Notes under the pieces: model-generated
Databases searched by the model: none
What the model was told of the DNA's origin: nothing
The model's input: only the letters and a program-made list of their open reading frames with translations
Translations under genes and position numbers: made by a program
Shown: positions 9,484 to 17,670 of the stretch, in pieces
Numbering within the stretch: the first letter of the stretch is position 1
Layout of the letters: every line of letters starts with the position of its first letter
NCBI GenBank assembly: GCA_015075185.1
Contig: JABTUW010000006.1
Coordinates: 372,001 to 436,000 of the forward strand
Source: Anaerolineales bacterium
GTDB lineage: Bacteria > Chloroflexota > Anaerolineae > 4572-78 > J111
Reading direction: 5' to 3'
Length of the DNA stretch: 64,000 nt

Positions 9484-9615
9484 TCGTATCCTTCGTGTGC
9501 TTTATCGGTAAATTATTAAAAAAGTAAGGGGGGCGCTACGCATAATTCTACGTAGCGGCAAACACAAAAATTACTACCTTAGAAGTTACTTTCTAACAGG
9601 AGGAACTTAGTTAAA

Positions 9616-10002
9616 ATGTTGATTTTGTATGTAGAAGACAATTTTGAAAATAAACTATTTGTGCGGCGCGTTATTGAGTCCATGGGGCACGAGATGCTGG
9701 AAGCCGAAACAGGTATGGATAGCCTGGTTATCGCCGCTGAAAGAACTCCAGATTTAATTCTGATGGATGTGAACATCCCCGGCATGGATGGCCTGGAGAC
9801 AACCGCCAAAATGAAACAAAATCCCCACCTGGCCCACATTCCTGTGATTGCACTGACGGCGAATGCTATGAAAGGTGATAAAGAACGCTGCCTGGCAGCC
9901 GGTTGTGACGGCTATATGCAGAAGCCGGTTGGAGTTTCAGACTTGCGGCGGGAAATAACCCGCTACAGTGCTCTCAAAGAAAATGCGAATAACGCCCACT
10001 AG
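9616..10002 (+). CDS. Single-domain response regulator (receiver only)
   Basis: 128 residues made of one receiver domain: acidic pocket YVEDN, phospho-acceptor Asp51 in LILMDVNIPGMDG, switch Thr in ALTANAM, and the conserved Lys in MQKPVG. This is the DivK/CheY-like build with no DNA-binding or enzymatic output. An AGGAGG stands 13 bases before the ATG, rather far. Because it follows the histidine kinase and the PLP-REC-REC gene, it may be a phosphate shuttle or sink for that kinase (inference). It ends the first (+) signalling block. Confidence 0.92.
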   Translation: MLILYVEDNFENKLFVRRVIESMGHEMLEAETGMDSLVIAAERTPDLILMDVNIPGMDGLETTAKMKQNPHLAHIPVIALTANAMKGDKERCLAAGCDGYMQKPVGVSDLRREITRYSALKENANNAH

Positions 10003-10162
10003 CCGTTTTGTTCGGTTGTTGTTCCAGACGGCTGGCAAAACTTTTTCCATCATTTTTAGAAGCACGGGCAAGGAGTTGTATCCACGGCTGTTCGCTACCT
10101 GAGATTGAGGCAAAACCTTGGCAAGGTTCTCTTAGGATGGATTTAAATAGCTTACACCGTCC

Positions 10163-10193
10163 TCGCGTTCCCAATCTTGGTTTGGGAACGCGA
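10163..10193. repeat. Palindromic intergenic repeat, CGTTCCCA family, member 1
   Basis: A perfect 11-bp inverted repeat (TCGCGTTCCCA 10163-10173, TGGGAACGCGA 10183-10193) with a 9-base loop. The core CGTTCCCA...TGGGAACG recurs at 17601-17637. It is downstream of the receiver gene and may be a transcribed hairpin, but no T-run follows it directly. Confidence 0.75.
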
Positions 10194-10212
10194 AGGCGCA
10201 TGTAATTTACTT

Positions 10213-10239
10213 AGCCACGTGAGAGGTGGCTTTTTTTAT
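10213..10239 (+). terminator. Rho-independent terminator
   Basis: AGCCAC(gtgagag)GTGGCT followed directly by seven Ts and a T-rich tail. Placed about 210 bases after the receiver gene, it would close the first (+) block before the duplicated promoter. Confidence 0.8.
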
Positions 10240-10261
10240 TTAAAATAAAGAGGTCTCAAGA

Positions 10262-10346
10262 TGACGACCAGATTTATTTGTGGTATAATGGAGAGGTGTT
10301 TAACATAAGGATTTTAGGTGACGGTAGGATTTATTTGTGATATAAT
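10262..10346 (+). promoter_or_regulatory. Tandemly duplicated sigma-70-type promoter
   Basis: Two copies of a promoter-like segment exactly 57 bp apart. Each has GATTTATTTGTG followed by a TATAAT box (10284-10289 and 10341-10346), with an extended-type TG two bases before it. A TGACG motif lies about 16-17 bases upstream as a possible -35. The duplication stands in front of the gene at 10449 and would give two start points for it. Confidence 0.65.
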
Positions 10347-10448
10347 AGAGAAAGTTTATTAAGCAAGACCCCTGTTTGTGTGAAAAGAGATTACGGTAAT
10401 CGCGATAATCCAAACAACCAAGGGTAAAACTTGTGGAGGTAACCGTTA

Positions 10449-12116
10449 ATGGCAAGAAAGCGGGTTAGCCTGAAAGACAAAGGGTCGGAAACTTTGGGGT
10501 TGACAGAAAAAAAAGGCCAGGGAATTGATGTGTTATTTGGAGGACCAGCCGCCTCGAAGACCCGCGTTGCCTCAGCTTCTGATAGCCCTGAATCAAAAAT
10601 AAATCAACCCAAAACTGAGGAAAAAAATATGGCCGCCGAAAATAAAGACACTCTGACCAATTCTGTGGTTAATGTTTCTGCCGCTTCTGAATCATTGCCA
10701 GTTAATGAAGCGGATCATGATGTATTTGTGGCTTCGGCGGTTGAGACAGATGAACTCGGCTTACCTGTGGCTATGGAAGCTCCACCCTCGCGCCTGGCCG
10801 CGACCCGCATGGGCTCAGTTGAAGTTGATGAATTGGGTTTGCCGGTAGCTATGGAAACCCCACCCACCGATTTGACCATGCCTGTGCCCCCTTCAGCTCC
10901 GCCGCCTGTAGTCGCCGTTGATAGTGATCTCTCAGGTTTGACGGATGACAATGATCTCTCCGGCCTGGCAGGAGAAGAAGTTGCGCCTGCTCCGCCGCCC
11001 CTTGCTGAGGTGCCACCTCCGGCCCCGGTCGAGCCGTCGCCAGTAGTGATACCTGAACCAACTCCGGTTGAGGCTGTGCCGCCTCCTCTGCCGGTCGCCG
11101 AAACACCTATCGAGAGGCCTATGCCCGCGCCTCCACCAGTCACTCCAGATTACACACCTCCCACCTATGTGCCTCCGCCTACTCCCGTAGTAGTTCCGGC
11201 TCCTGTACCTGTTGCGCCTCCGCCTCCCCCGCCCGTAATTGAGTCAATTGGGGGAATATTAGCCCAGGCTGGTCCGGTTAGTGCACAAGCCTTTTTGCCT
11301 CAAGATTATGAGTACGCTTCCAGTACGCTCCAACTGGCTGAGCGGGCCGAGGTGGCTAAGGATGACTTGCTGAGCGAAAAGGTTGAACGTTACCTGGGTA
11401 AAGAACGGCGCGATGCCCTGGATCAGGAAATTGAGCGCTTGTACGAAGTCGTCTCTAACGAATTGAGCGACAACACAGAGGATGCATCCTTTGCCTTAAA
11501 GATTCTTAAAGAAGCCCAGGAGTATGTGCTGGAGGATATTCGCCAGTATGACGAAGCCCTGTACCGGGTGGCTATGGTTAAAACCATGCTCGTACGCCGG
11601 CGAAATCTCAAACGCTGGTCTTACAGTTGGGGCTCATTTGTGTTCTTTTATGCCGTCGTCTGGTTAGCCTTCTTTATTACGGCTATCGTTTTTACCGGAA
11701 ATATCAACAGTGTGGTTCAAGGCATTGCTGGCCAGAGTGGTGGCTTGGTTGCCGCCAGCGCAGCCTGGTATTCTGCCCTGGCCGGAGGAATTGGGGGGAT
11801 TGTCGGTATTCTGTACAGCCTTTACTGGCGAGTGGCAGTCAAGCAAAATTTTGACCGCCAGTACATCATGTATTATCTGGTTCAGCCGATTATGGGCTTT
11901 ATGCTGGGAGCTGTGACCCATCTCATCATTACGGCGGGGTTCCTCACTTTTAATTCAAACGCGGCAGACTCAACGATTACGGTGATATTGCAGATGGTCA
12001 TCGGTTTTGTTGCCGGCTTCCGCCAACGGGTAGTTTACCAGTTGATTGACAACCTGGTGCAAAAAATCGCTCCAGAAGATGCAGATAGATCGCCGGAAAG
12101 TGTCAGGCCAGGCTGA
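10449..12116 (+). CDS. Pro-rich protein with C-terminal four-helix membrane domain, function unknown
   Basis: 555 residues; GGAGGT seven bases before the ATG. The first 280 residues are low complexity: a repeated DELGLPVAME segment (about residues 98 and 126), a DLSGL pair, then a long run rich in Pro, Ala and Val with PPP motifs. The middle (about 285-390) is charged and helical (EKVERYLGKERRDALDQEIE). The C-terminal third has four probable membrane helices (about 400-420, 435-458, 477-500, 508-530), one Gly-rich (ALAGGIGGIVGILYSLYW). The layout suggests a long disordered cytoplasmic arm anchored by a compact membrane domain. Not recognised as a named family. It is followed by the Trypco1 gene, and the two may act together (inference). 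Confidence 0.75.
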   Translation: MARKRVSLKDKGSETLGLTEKKGQGIDVLFGGPAASKTRVASASDSPESKINQPKTEEKNMAAENKDTLTNSVVNVSAASESLPVNEADHDVFVASAVETDELGLPVAMEAPPSRLAATRMGSVEVDELGLPVAMETPPTDLTMPVPPSAPPPVVAVDSDLSGLTDDNDLSGLAGEEVAPAPPPLAEVPPPAPVEPSPVVIPEPTPVEAVPPPLPVAETPIERPMPAPPPVTPDYTPPTYVPPPTPVVVPAPVPVAPPPPPPVIESIGGILAQAGPVSAQAFLPQDYEYASSTLQLAERAEVAKDDLLSEKVERYLGKERRDALDQEIERLYEVVSNELSDNTEDASFALKILKEAQEYVLEDIRQYDEALYRVAMVKTMLVRRRNLKRWSYSWGSFVFFYAVVWLAFFITAIVFTGNINSVVQGIAGQSGGLVAASAAWYSALAGGIGGIVGILYSLYWRVAVKQNFDRQYIMYYLVQPIMGFMLGAVTHLIITAGFLTFNSNAADSTITVILQMVIGFVAGFRQRVVYQLIDNLVQKIAPEDADRSPESVRPG

Positions 12117-12133
12117 TCGTCCTAATAAACCTT

Positions 12134-12178
12134 AAGCCGAATGAGCGAAAGCCGCAGGATGACTCCTCGGCTTTTCTT
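12134..12178 (+). terminator. Weak terminator-like hairpin
   Basis: AAGCCGA (12134-12140) can pair with TCGGCTT (12167-12173), followed by TTCTTT. The 26-base loop is long, so this may be a weak terminator between the membrane-protein gene and the Trypco1 gene. No known riboswitch pattern was recognised here. Confidence 0.4.
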
Positions 12179-12228
12179 TACCTCTCGAACCGAAGTTAAT
12201 CCACAAAATTTGGAGGAAATTTTAGGGT

Positions 12229-12585
12229 ATGGCTGAGTATATTGAAACTCAAACAAAGGATGGAGCCACCATCAAGATAGAAGTTGAGGCCGCCTCAAAA
12301 GTCGCTGCCGGTTTTACCCGTCCGGCTTCACCAGCCAATGTTTCACACGAAGGGGTAAAGGACGCCTACGACCAAACCTTACAAACCGTCCGTGTTTGCG
12401 CCAATGGTATGATTGAGACTTTGCAGGGTTTAGACACTTTGCCCAGCACTGCTTCGATTGATTTTGCCATCAAAATTGATGCCGACGCGGGCGCGATGAT
12501 TGCCAAATCTTTGGGCGATGCGCACTTTAAAGTGTCGTTAAGCTGGAAGCAAGTTGAACCAGAATCAAAAGACGAGAAAAAATAA
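12229..12585 (+). CDS. Trypco1-domain protein (CU044_2847 family)
   Basis: 118 residues. The order of features fits the trypsin-co-occurring domain 1 (Trypco1): an N-terminal strand pair with IETQTKDGATIKIEVE, a helix containing VKDAYDQTLQTVRVCANGMIETLQGL, then the conserved end with IDFAIKIDADAGAMIAKS and FKVSLSWK. In other bacteria this small domain is found beside trypsin-like proteases and in predicted conflict or signalling operons; its biochemical role is not established. Here no protease is adjacent. The neighbours are the Pro-rich membrane protein upstream and a 152-aa unknown 32 bp downstream, likely on the same transcript (each has a clear GGAGG-type site). Confidence 0.7.
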   Translation: MAEYIETQTKDGATIKIEVEAASKVAAGFTRPASPANVSHEGVKDAYDQTLQTVRVCANGMIETLQGLDTLPSTASIDFAIKIDADAGAMIAKSLGDAHFKVSLSWKQVEPESKDEKK

Positions 12586-12617
12586 ATCTAATTTAGCTTC
12601 ACGGAGGTAATTTAACC

Positions 12618-13076
12618 ATGGCCGAGCTAGAACTGAAAGAAGGGCAAACCTATCTCCTGGATGGAAACGTCCTGGTAGAGGCCTCATTCAATGATACCAC
12701 CGGATTGTGGCAACTCCACGAGTCGGAAGAGCGCTCTAATTGGTTAGTGTCGCCAAATGGCCGGCTGTTGGGGATGCAATTCGACATTGCCCGCGATGTC
12801 TGGCTGTTGGCGCGAGAACCCGATATCTGGACCACCTCCGATTTACAAGTAGCCGCTGAAAAAGCGCCCAGGCTGGCTCAGTTGATGCGCCAGGCCGAAA
12901 CTACGGCTGAGCAAAAATATGGGGGGAATTTGACCCTCATGCGGGTGGATACCGGCTGGAAAGCCTTGTACGGCACGCCCAATTTTGAAACCGAAGAAGG
13001 TCGCCGTGAATTTCAAAAAGTCAAAACCTTCAAATCTTTGTATGAAGCTCTCCGTGACCTAACTGCCTCCGCTTAA
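12618..13076 (+). CDS. Hypothetical protein, 152 aa
   Basis: ATG start nine bases after GGAGGT. A soluble protein with no signal peptide or membrane helix. It starts with a strand-rich part (AELELKEGQTYLLDGNVLVEASF...WQLHESEERSNWLVSPNGRLL) and ends with a helix (REFQKVKTFKSLYEALRDL). Trp and charged residues are frequent. Not recognised. Its position 32 bp after the Trypco1 gene and before a strong terminator makes it the last gene of that small operon, so a role with Trypco1 is likely but unknown. Confidence 0.75.
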   Translation: MAELELKEGQTYLLDGNVLVEASFNDTTGLWQLHESEERSNWLVSPNGRLLGMQFDIARDVWLLAREPDIWTTSDLQVAAEKAPRLAQLMRQAETTAEQKYGGNLTLMRVDTGWKALYGTPNFETEEGRREFQKVKTFKSLYEALRDLTASA

Positions 13077-13146
13077 TTCAAGGCTCCTTTTCCCGATATA
13101 CCTCTACGACATTTGTTGTAGTTCATCCGTCATTTGGTGTAAATGA

Positions 13147-13172
13147 AGACCGTCCTTAAGACGGTCTTTTTT
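13147..13172 (+). terminator. Rho-independent terminator
   Basis: Perfect 8-bp stem AGACCGTC/GACGGTCT with a five-base loop, followed by Ts. Ends the operon 10449-13076. Confidence 0.9.
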
Positions 13173-13512
13173 GTTAACGGCAATGGGTCTTTATGCCGAT
13201 GTAAACTTACTTGAAATTTGATAACATGGAATAGCAGTGGAACGTTTTAGAAGGGGCCAACGTCTGAATAGAGATTCTACAGCGAAGAAATTTGGAAACG
13301 CGACAGGTCAGCGACGGTTTTCAGTCCCTCTCCTGCCGGTTACTAACTGCTTCAGCACCCATTTTTCTAATCCAAGAGCTGGTATAATCAATCTCGGAAA
13401 TTGAATTTAACAAAAAGTGAAGTTTTTCTGGGGCGAGTGGTATAAATTAGCGTAAGGAGAGATAGCCTGTTCGACTCAGCAGGCCGGACCATCCGCAGAA
13501 AGAGGTGACAAG
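13173..13512 (+). promoter_or_regulatory. 340-bp gene-free stretch with promoter-like elements
   Basis: No reading frame worth calling. An extended -10 (TGGTATAAT, TATAAT at 13383-13388) and a second TGGTATAAA at about 13438-13446 could drive the gene at 13513. A short hairpin GCCTG/CAGGC (13465-13484) lies in the presumed leader, 30 bases before AGAGGTGACAAG-ATG. No riboswitch recognised. Confidence 0.45.
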
Positions 13513-14739
13513 ATGAACAGGAAACGACTTTTGAACTGGTTAATCAGAATTAGTCTGTTTGCCGTAATTTTAACCTTAGGTACTGTCGCCGCTCTGGTGG
13601 CGGGCGAAACACAGGGTATGGCTATGGCCGACCTGTCTGACGTGCCGGTGCAGGTGGTGACAACCGCCGGCCAGGGTAGTACTCTTTATGCCGACGTGCG
13701 CAGTGATTCATCTGCTGCCGGCATCTATCGTAGTAACGACAATGGCCTGACCTGGCAAGAGGTGAGCGCCGGCCCTGGGATCCCCTTGAACGACCTGGTG
13801 GTGCATCCGATTAATGAAAAGGTCCTTTTTGCCGGTTCGGAAGGTGGACCGGTTGCTTCCACCAGTAACCTGTGGCGCAGTGATGACGGTGGTCAAACCT
13901 GGCGCAAATTTTACCTGAGCTTACCCACCAATCCCGATGGCCTGATTCCGGCGGTCACGGCTCTGGCTACCGATCCTCATCAGCCCGGAGCACTCTATGT
14001 CGGTACGGCCGGGCAGGGTGTCTACCGTTTTGATGTGGGTTCAGATGGACACGGTTACAGCCTGGTTGGGAATGTTTCTCTGTATGATGCCCACGTGAAA
14101 GGCTTGCAGGTCGCTGCTGATAGCCGAGTTTATGCCTTGACGAACAAGGGCTTGTTTGTCAATTCCGGCGGCGATTGGGACAAGTTGGAAGCACTACCGG
14201 AGACGCCGGTGAGCCTGGCGGTCGCCCCCAGCAACGCGCAGATTATCTATGCCGGTACTCCTTCCAGTGGCGTTTACCGTTCCACCGATAGAGGGCAAAG
14301 CTGGGAGTCGCTGAACGCCGGTCTGGATATGGTTCCGGGTGTGGCCCTGCGGGTCACTGCCCTGGTGGTGGATGAGCAAAATCCAGAGCGGGTAGTTGTA
14401 GCAACAGCCTATGGCTTGGGCAGCAAACTGGCCGGCGGCAGCGTTTTTGAGAGCTTGAACGGGGGGCGTCAATGGGCCAAGTTGGGTGAGGCTGAAGATG
14501 TGGTCAAGAAACTCAGCCTTAACCAGGGCATCGTCTACGCGGCCACCAGTAAAGGCTTAACTCCTTATGGCGGGCCTTCTGCTGAAGATCAGCCGGTCAT
14601 GCCTATCCCTGCGTTACAACCCTTAGCCAATCCGAACGGGCTGCAATTGGCTATCTTGACCTTGACCCTCATTCTGGCCGGGTTGGTCCTGCTGGGCCGG
14701 GTTGAGTGGCTGCGGCGGCGAGTCAGCGTCCTCGTCTGA
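13513..14739 (+). CDS. Membrane-anchored BNR/sialidase-type beta-propeller protein
   Basis: 408 residues. An N-terminal membrane helix or signal anchor (about 9-30) and a C-terminal helix (about 378-398, LAILTLTLILAGLVLLG) followed by Arg-rich residues bracket an extracytoplasmic propeller. At least four BNR-type Asp boxes are visible: YRSNDNGLTW, WRSDDGGQTW, YRSTDRGQSW and FESLNGGRQW. Such propellers occur in sialidases, VPS10 and YCF48-like assembly factors. No catalytic residues can be assigned, so binding or scaffolding outside the cell is the safest call. A small membrane protein follows 41 bp downstream. Confidence 0.82.
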   Translation: MNRKRLLNWLIRISLFAVILTLGTVAALVAGETQGMAMADLSDVPVQVVTTAGQGSTLYADVRSDSSAAGIYRSNDNGLTWQEVSAGPGIPLNDLVVHPINEKVLFAGSEGGPVASTSNLWRSDDGGQTWRKFYLSLPTNPDGLIPAVTALATDPHQPGALYVGTAGQGVYRFDVGSDGHGYSLVGNVSLYDAHVKGLQVAADSRVYALTNKGLFVNSGGDWDKLEALPETPVSLAVAPSNAQIIYAGTPSSGVYRSTDRGQSWESLNAGLDMVPGVALRVTALVVDEQNPERVVVATAYGLGSKLAGGSVFESLNGGRQWAKLGEAEDVVKKLSLNQGIVYAATSKGLTPYGGPSAEDQPVMPIPALQPLANPNGLQLAILTLTLILAGLVLLGRVEWLRRRVSVLV

Positions 14740-14780
14740 GAGATGGGAAATGAGGAGAAGAGAAAGTGAAGGGGGTGACT

Positions 14781-15029
14781 ATGTTGAAATGGATAGGGTT
14801 GGGTGTGGTCATTTGGAGTTTGAGTTTGCTCTGGCCGGAGGTCAATTTCATCTTGACCCCGCCTGTGATTGCTGGGTTAGTCCTGGCCCTGGCGGCAATT
14901 ATTCTGGCCTATATTTTGGGCTACTATCACAGCCAGTTTGACCAGACTCAAACGGATCGCTGCAACGAAAATAAGCAAAAACATTCATCACGACCCTCAC
15001 GCCCGGTGCCGCCGCTCTCGATGGCCTAG
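14781..15029 (+). CDS. Small membrane protein, 82 aa
   Basis: The start is set at ATG 14781, preceded by GGGGGTG; an in-frame GTG at 14766 would overlap that site. Two membrane helices (about residues 3-22 and 26-47), then a polar tail rich in Gln, Lys, Asn and Pro. Not recognised. Likely co-transcribed with the BNR protein upstream, and possibly a membrane partner of it (inference). Confidence 0.65.
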   Translation: MLKWIGLGVVIWSLSLLWPEVNFILTPPVIAGLVLALAAIILAYILGYYHSQFDQTQTDRCNENKQKHSSRPSRPVPPLSMA

Positions 15030-15071
15030 ACCTGAGGAAAAAATCCATTAAATGTTGAGGAATATAATTTT

Positions 15072-15105
15072 TACCACCCCTCCCTTCATCAGGTGAGGGG
15101 TGGTA
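15072..15105. repeat. Perfect inverted repeat between surface-protein genes
   Basis: An 11-bp perfect inverted repeat (TACCACCCCTC 15072-15082, GAGGGGTGGTA 15095-15105) with a 12-base loop and no T-run. It could be a transcription attenuating hairpin after the small membrane protein or a dispersed repeat. Confidence 0.6.
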
Positions 15106-15184
15106 TTGCAATTAAGAGGTTTATAACCTAAAATGCGTGGAGGAGACCTTCTTTTTTTAAGGGGTTTAGAGGTTAAAAATTGCC

Positions 15185-17569
15185 ATGAAAAAACTGCGCC
15201 TGCTCAGCGAAGATTTATTTGGACACCCCTCTATCCTGCTTTGGCTCCTGATATTGGCCGGTCTGGCCTTTCTAGCTGTTGCGACTGCCTTTCTACTTTT
15301 AACTGAACTTAATATCAGTGCCGTTTATCAAACGCCGACACCGGCAGTAGCCTCCTTTGTCACTCCGACCTCGGCGCCTGGGCTGACTCCTGCCCTCCAA
15401 CTCACCCCCCTCGAAGGCAGTTCCGGCACCTCGGTAACGCTGGAGGGCCAGGGCTGGCAGCCAGGCGACACCCTCTTCATCAGCCTGGAAAACCCTGCAG
15501 ACAGCCAGAAACCCCAGACTGCTGTAGCCACTACTCAGGTGAATGAACAGGGCAGGTTTGTTTCCTCTTTTATCTTTCCGGCTGATGCTTACTGGACCAA
15601 TCTGCCCATCGTCCTCATCACGGTTCAAGGCGCCGCTACCGGACAAAAAGTTTCACAAGAGTTCCGTATCCTGGACGCCAGCCCTACCACCACTCCAACC
15701 TTTACGCCCGAACCATCGTTGACCCCTACGCCCGTCCCTGTGCAGCCTACATCCGTCCCCATAACAACACCTTTGCCACTGCCAGTACCCACCCCGATCC
15801 CTACCCCGGCCCCTATCCCAGTGACAGCTACTCCCGTACCCACCCCTACTCCCTTAATTGAGATTCAGAATTGGCGGGGCGAATATTATGCCAATGCCGA
15901 TTTAGCCGGTGCGCCGGTAGTCCGCGACGATACGGCTGTTGATTTCAACTGGGGTCGCAGCGCCCCTGCCCCTGGTTTGCCAGAGGATAAGTTTTCGGCG
16001 CGCTGGACTCGCTCTTTGCCCTTTGATGCGGGCCTGTATCGCTTCCACCTGCTGGTAGATGATGGGGCGCGTTTGTGGCTGGATGATCAACTGCTGCTCA
16101 ATGCCTGGCAGGATGGGAGTCTCCGGGAAGTTGTGGCTGAACGCCAGGTGGGCGGCGGGGGTCATTCGCTGCGCCTGGAATATTATGAGCGCAGTGGCGA
16201 TGCGGCCGTTCATCTGTGGTGGGAGAACATCACGGCTGCTGCCTACCCTGATTGGAAAGGGGAATATTGGTCTAACCGAGAGTTTCAAGGCAGCCCGGTT
16301 TTGGTGCGGAATGACCCGGTTATTAACTTTTTCTGGTATAACCAGTCTCCTGCGCCGGGTGTATCGGCCGATAATTTTTCGGTGCGCTGGAGCCGGCAGG
16401 TCAACTTTGACTCGGGCCTCTATCGCTTTTATGCCGAGGCGGATGATGGCATTCGCCTTTTTATTGACGGCTACCAGGTTATCAATGAGTGGCACGGCAG
16501 CAGCAGTGCTACTTACACCGCCGACGTGAGCCTGAGCGGTTCGCGCCAGGTAGTGGTTGAATATTACGAACAGAGTGGCGAGGCTTTTGTCAGGCTCCGC
16601 TGGGGGCGAATTAATGTCCAGTCCACGGCCACCTCCACGCATACCCCAACATCAACCCATACCCCCATCTTCACCCCAACTCCAACCCCCACCCCCACTC
16701 AAACGCCGACCCTAATCCCGACTCTGACTCTCACTCCTACTGATACGCCGACACTTACCCCGACCGGTACCTTAACGCCAACGGCTACAGCTACCCTAAC
16801 TCCTACTCAGACCTCGACCCTAATCCCGACTCTGACTCTCACTCCTACTGATACGCCGACGCTTACGCCGACCAGCACCTTAACGCCAACCGCTACGGCC
16901 ACCTCAACGGCGACAGATACGCCTACTTCCACCCTGACTCCCACTCACACGCCTACCGAGACTCCGACCGAAACTCTCACGCCCACCGAGACGCCGACGC
17001 TTACGCCTACTTCCACCCTAACGCCGACCGAAACCCCCACCCTCACCCCCACCTCCACCCTGACTCCGACCGAAACGCCCACGTTGACCCCGACTGCAAC
17101 ACTCATCCCAGCGGAGACGCCTACGGTGACCGCTACGGCCACCATTACCTTCCCTCTAACTGACGTTCGCCTCAACGAACTTCTGCCCGTGACAGGCACT
17201 GTCTATTTGGATGAGTGGATTGAACTGCGTAACACCGGCGTGATCAGCGCCGATTTGACCGGCTGGAGCCTTGACGATGGCCCGTCAAGCGGTAATCTAC
17301 CCTATGTCATTACCAGTCCTGTGATCATCTCACCGGATGGGTATTTGTTGCTTGAGCGAGCAGCCACCGGATTAATCTTACCGGATACGGGGGGGCAACT
17401 TAGACTCTTGCAGCCCGATAGCACGGTTGTGGATGAAGTTATTTTTGGCCCGCTGCCCCCGGACGCCAGTTACAGCCGGGATGAAATCGGTTTATGGCAT
17501 CCCGACTGGCCGCCCAGCCCTGGAATGCCCAACCTGGTTCCCACGCCCACCTCGACGCCTGGACCCTAG
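15185..17569 (+). CDS. Cell-surface protein: TM anchor, two PA14 domains, Thr-Pro stalk, lamin-tail domain
   Basis: 794 residues. One membrane helix near the N-terminus (about 18-42). A strand-rich region follows (about 70-165, SGTSVTLEGQGWQPGDTL, like an immunoglobulin/IPT-type fold), then a Pro/Thr linker. Two PA14-like carbohydrate-binding domains lie at about 228-345 and 350-470, each with a WxGEYY/W start, an FSxRW(T/S)R strand, DDGxRLxxD and LEYYE-type ends. A stalk of about 180 residues is built almost only of Thr, Pro, Leu and Glu, including a tandem 36-residue duplication. The C-terminus (about 660-785) is a lamin-tail domain (VRLNELLP, EWIELRNTG, LTGWSLDDG). This is typical of large adhesive or glycan-contacting surface proteins of Chloroflexota. 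Substrate unknown. Confidence 0.85.
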   Translation: MKKLRLLSEDLFGHPSILLWLLILAGLAFLAVATAFLLLTELNISAVYQTPTPAVASFVTPTSAPGLTPALQLTPLEGSSGTSVTLEGQGWQPGDTLFISLENPADSQKPQTAVATTQVNEQGRFVSSFIFPADAYWTNLPIVLITVQGAATGQKVSQEFRILDASPTTTPTFTPEPSLTPTPVPVQPTSVPITTPLPLPVPTPIPTPAPIPVTATPVPTPTPLIEIQNWRGEYYANADLAGAPVVRDDTAVDFNWGRSAPAPGLPEDKFSARWTRSLPFDAGLYRFHLLVDDGARLWLDDQLLLNAWQDGSLREVVAERQVGGGGHSLRLEYYERSGDAAVHLWWENITAAAYPDWKGEYWSNREFQGSPVLVRNDPVINFFWYNQSPAPGVSADNFSVRWSRQVNFDSGLYRFYAEADDGIRLFIDGYQVINEWHGSSSATYTADVSLSGSRQVVVEYYEQSGEAFVRLRWGRINVQSTATSTHTPTSTHTPIFTPTPTPTPTQTPTLIPTLTLTPTDTPTLTPTGTLTPTATATLTPTQTSTLIPTLTLTPTDTPTLTPTSTLTPTATATSTATDTPTSTLTPTHTPTETPTETLTPTETPTLTPTSTLTPTETPTLTPTSTLTPTETPTLTPTATLIPAETPTVTATATITFPLTDVRLNELLPVTGTVYLDEWIELRNTGVISADLTGWSLDDGPSSGNLPYVITSPVIISPDGYLLLERAATGLILPDTGGQLRLLQPDSTVVDEVIFGPLPPDASYSRDEIGLWHPDWPPSPGMPNLVPTPTSTPGP
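16709..16924 (+). repeat. 108-bp tandem duplication inside the Thr-Pro stalk
   Basis: Two near-identical 108-bp units (16709-16816 and 16817-16924) encode 36-residue blocks of the form TLIPTLTLTPTDTPTLTPT followed by TLTPTATAT. The surrounding 500 bp is a degenerate ACNCCNAC-rich repeat, so slippage and length variation are likely. Confidence 0.8.
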
Positions 17570-17600
17570 CTGCTTGGGAGGGTGGATTAAATCACTTCAG

Positions 17601-17637
17601 TCTCGTTCCCACGCGGTGCGTCAGTTTGGGAACGAGA
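17601..17637. repeat. Palindromic intergenic repeat, CGTTCCCA family, member 2
   Basis: TCTCGTTCCCA (17601-17611) pairs perfectly with TGGGAACGAGA (17627-17637). It shares the core of the repeat at 10163-10193 and sits between the convergent surface-protein and hybrid-kinase genes, where it could also stop transcription from one side. Confidence 0.75.
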
Positions 17638-17670
17638 TTGGGGTCAAATTAGCTTTTCAAATATTGGGGA

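Noticed and set aside
10008..10205. 65-codon open frame after the receiver gene
   Set aside because: Composition is Arg/Pro-rich with no domain, it has no ribosome site, and its end is read through the palindromic repeat at 10163-10193.
12117..12228. Possible riboswitch in front of the Trypco1 gene
   Set aside because: Only one weak hairpin with a long loop; no conserved core of a known riboswitch class was found.
15902..16642. 246-codon open frame on the (-) strand inside the PA14 protein gene
   Set aside because: Lies fully opposite a well-supported coding region and shows no recognisable domain or ribosome site.
16630..17150. Dense short repeats that could suggest a CRISPR array
   Set aside because: The units are unevenly spaced and in frame with a Thr-Pro stalk; there are no constant repeats with unique spacers and no cas genes.
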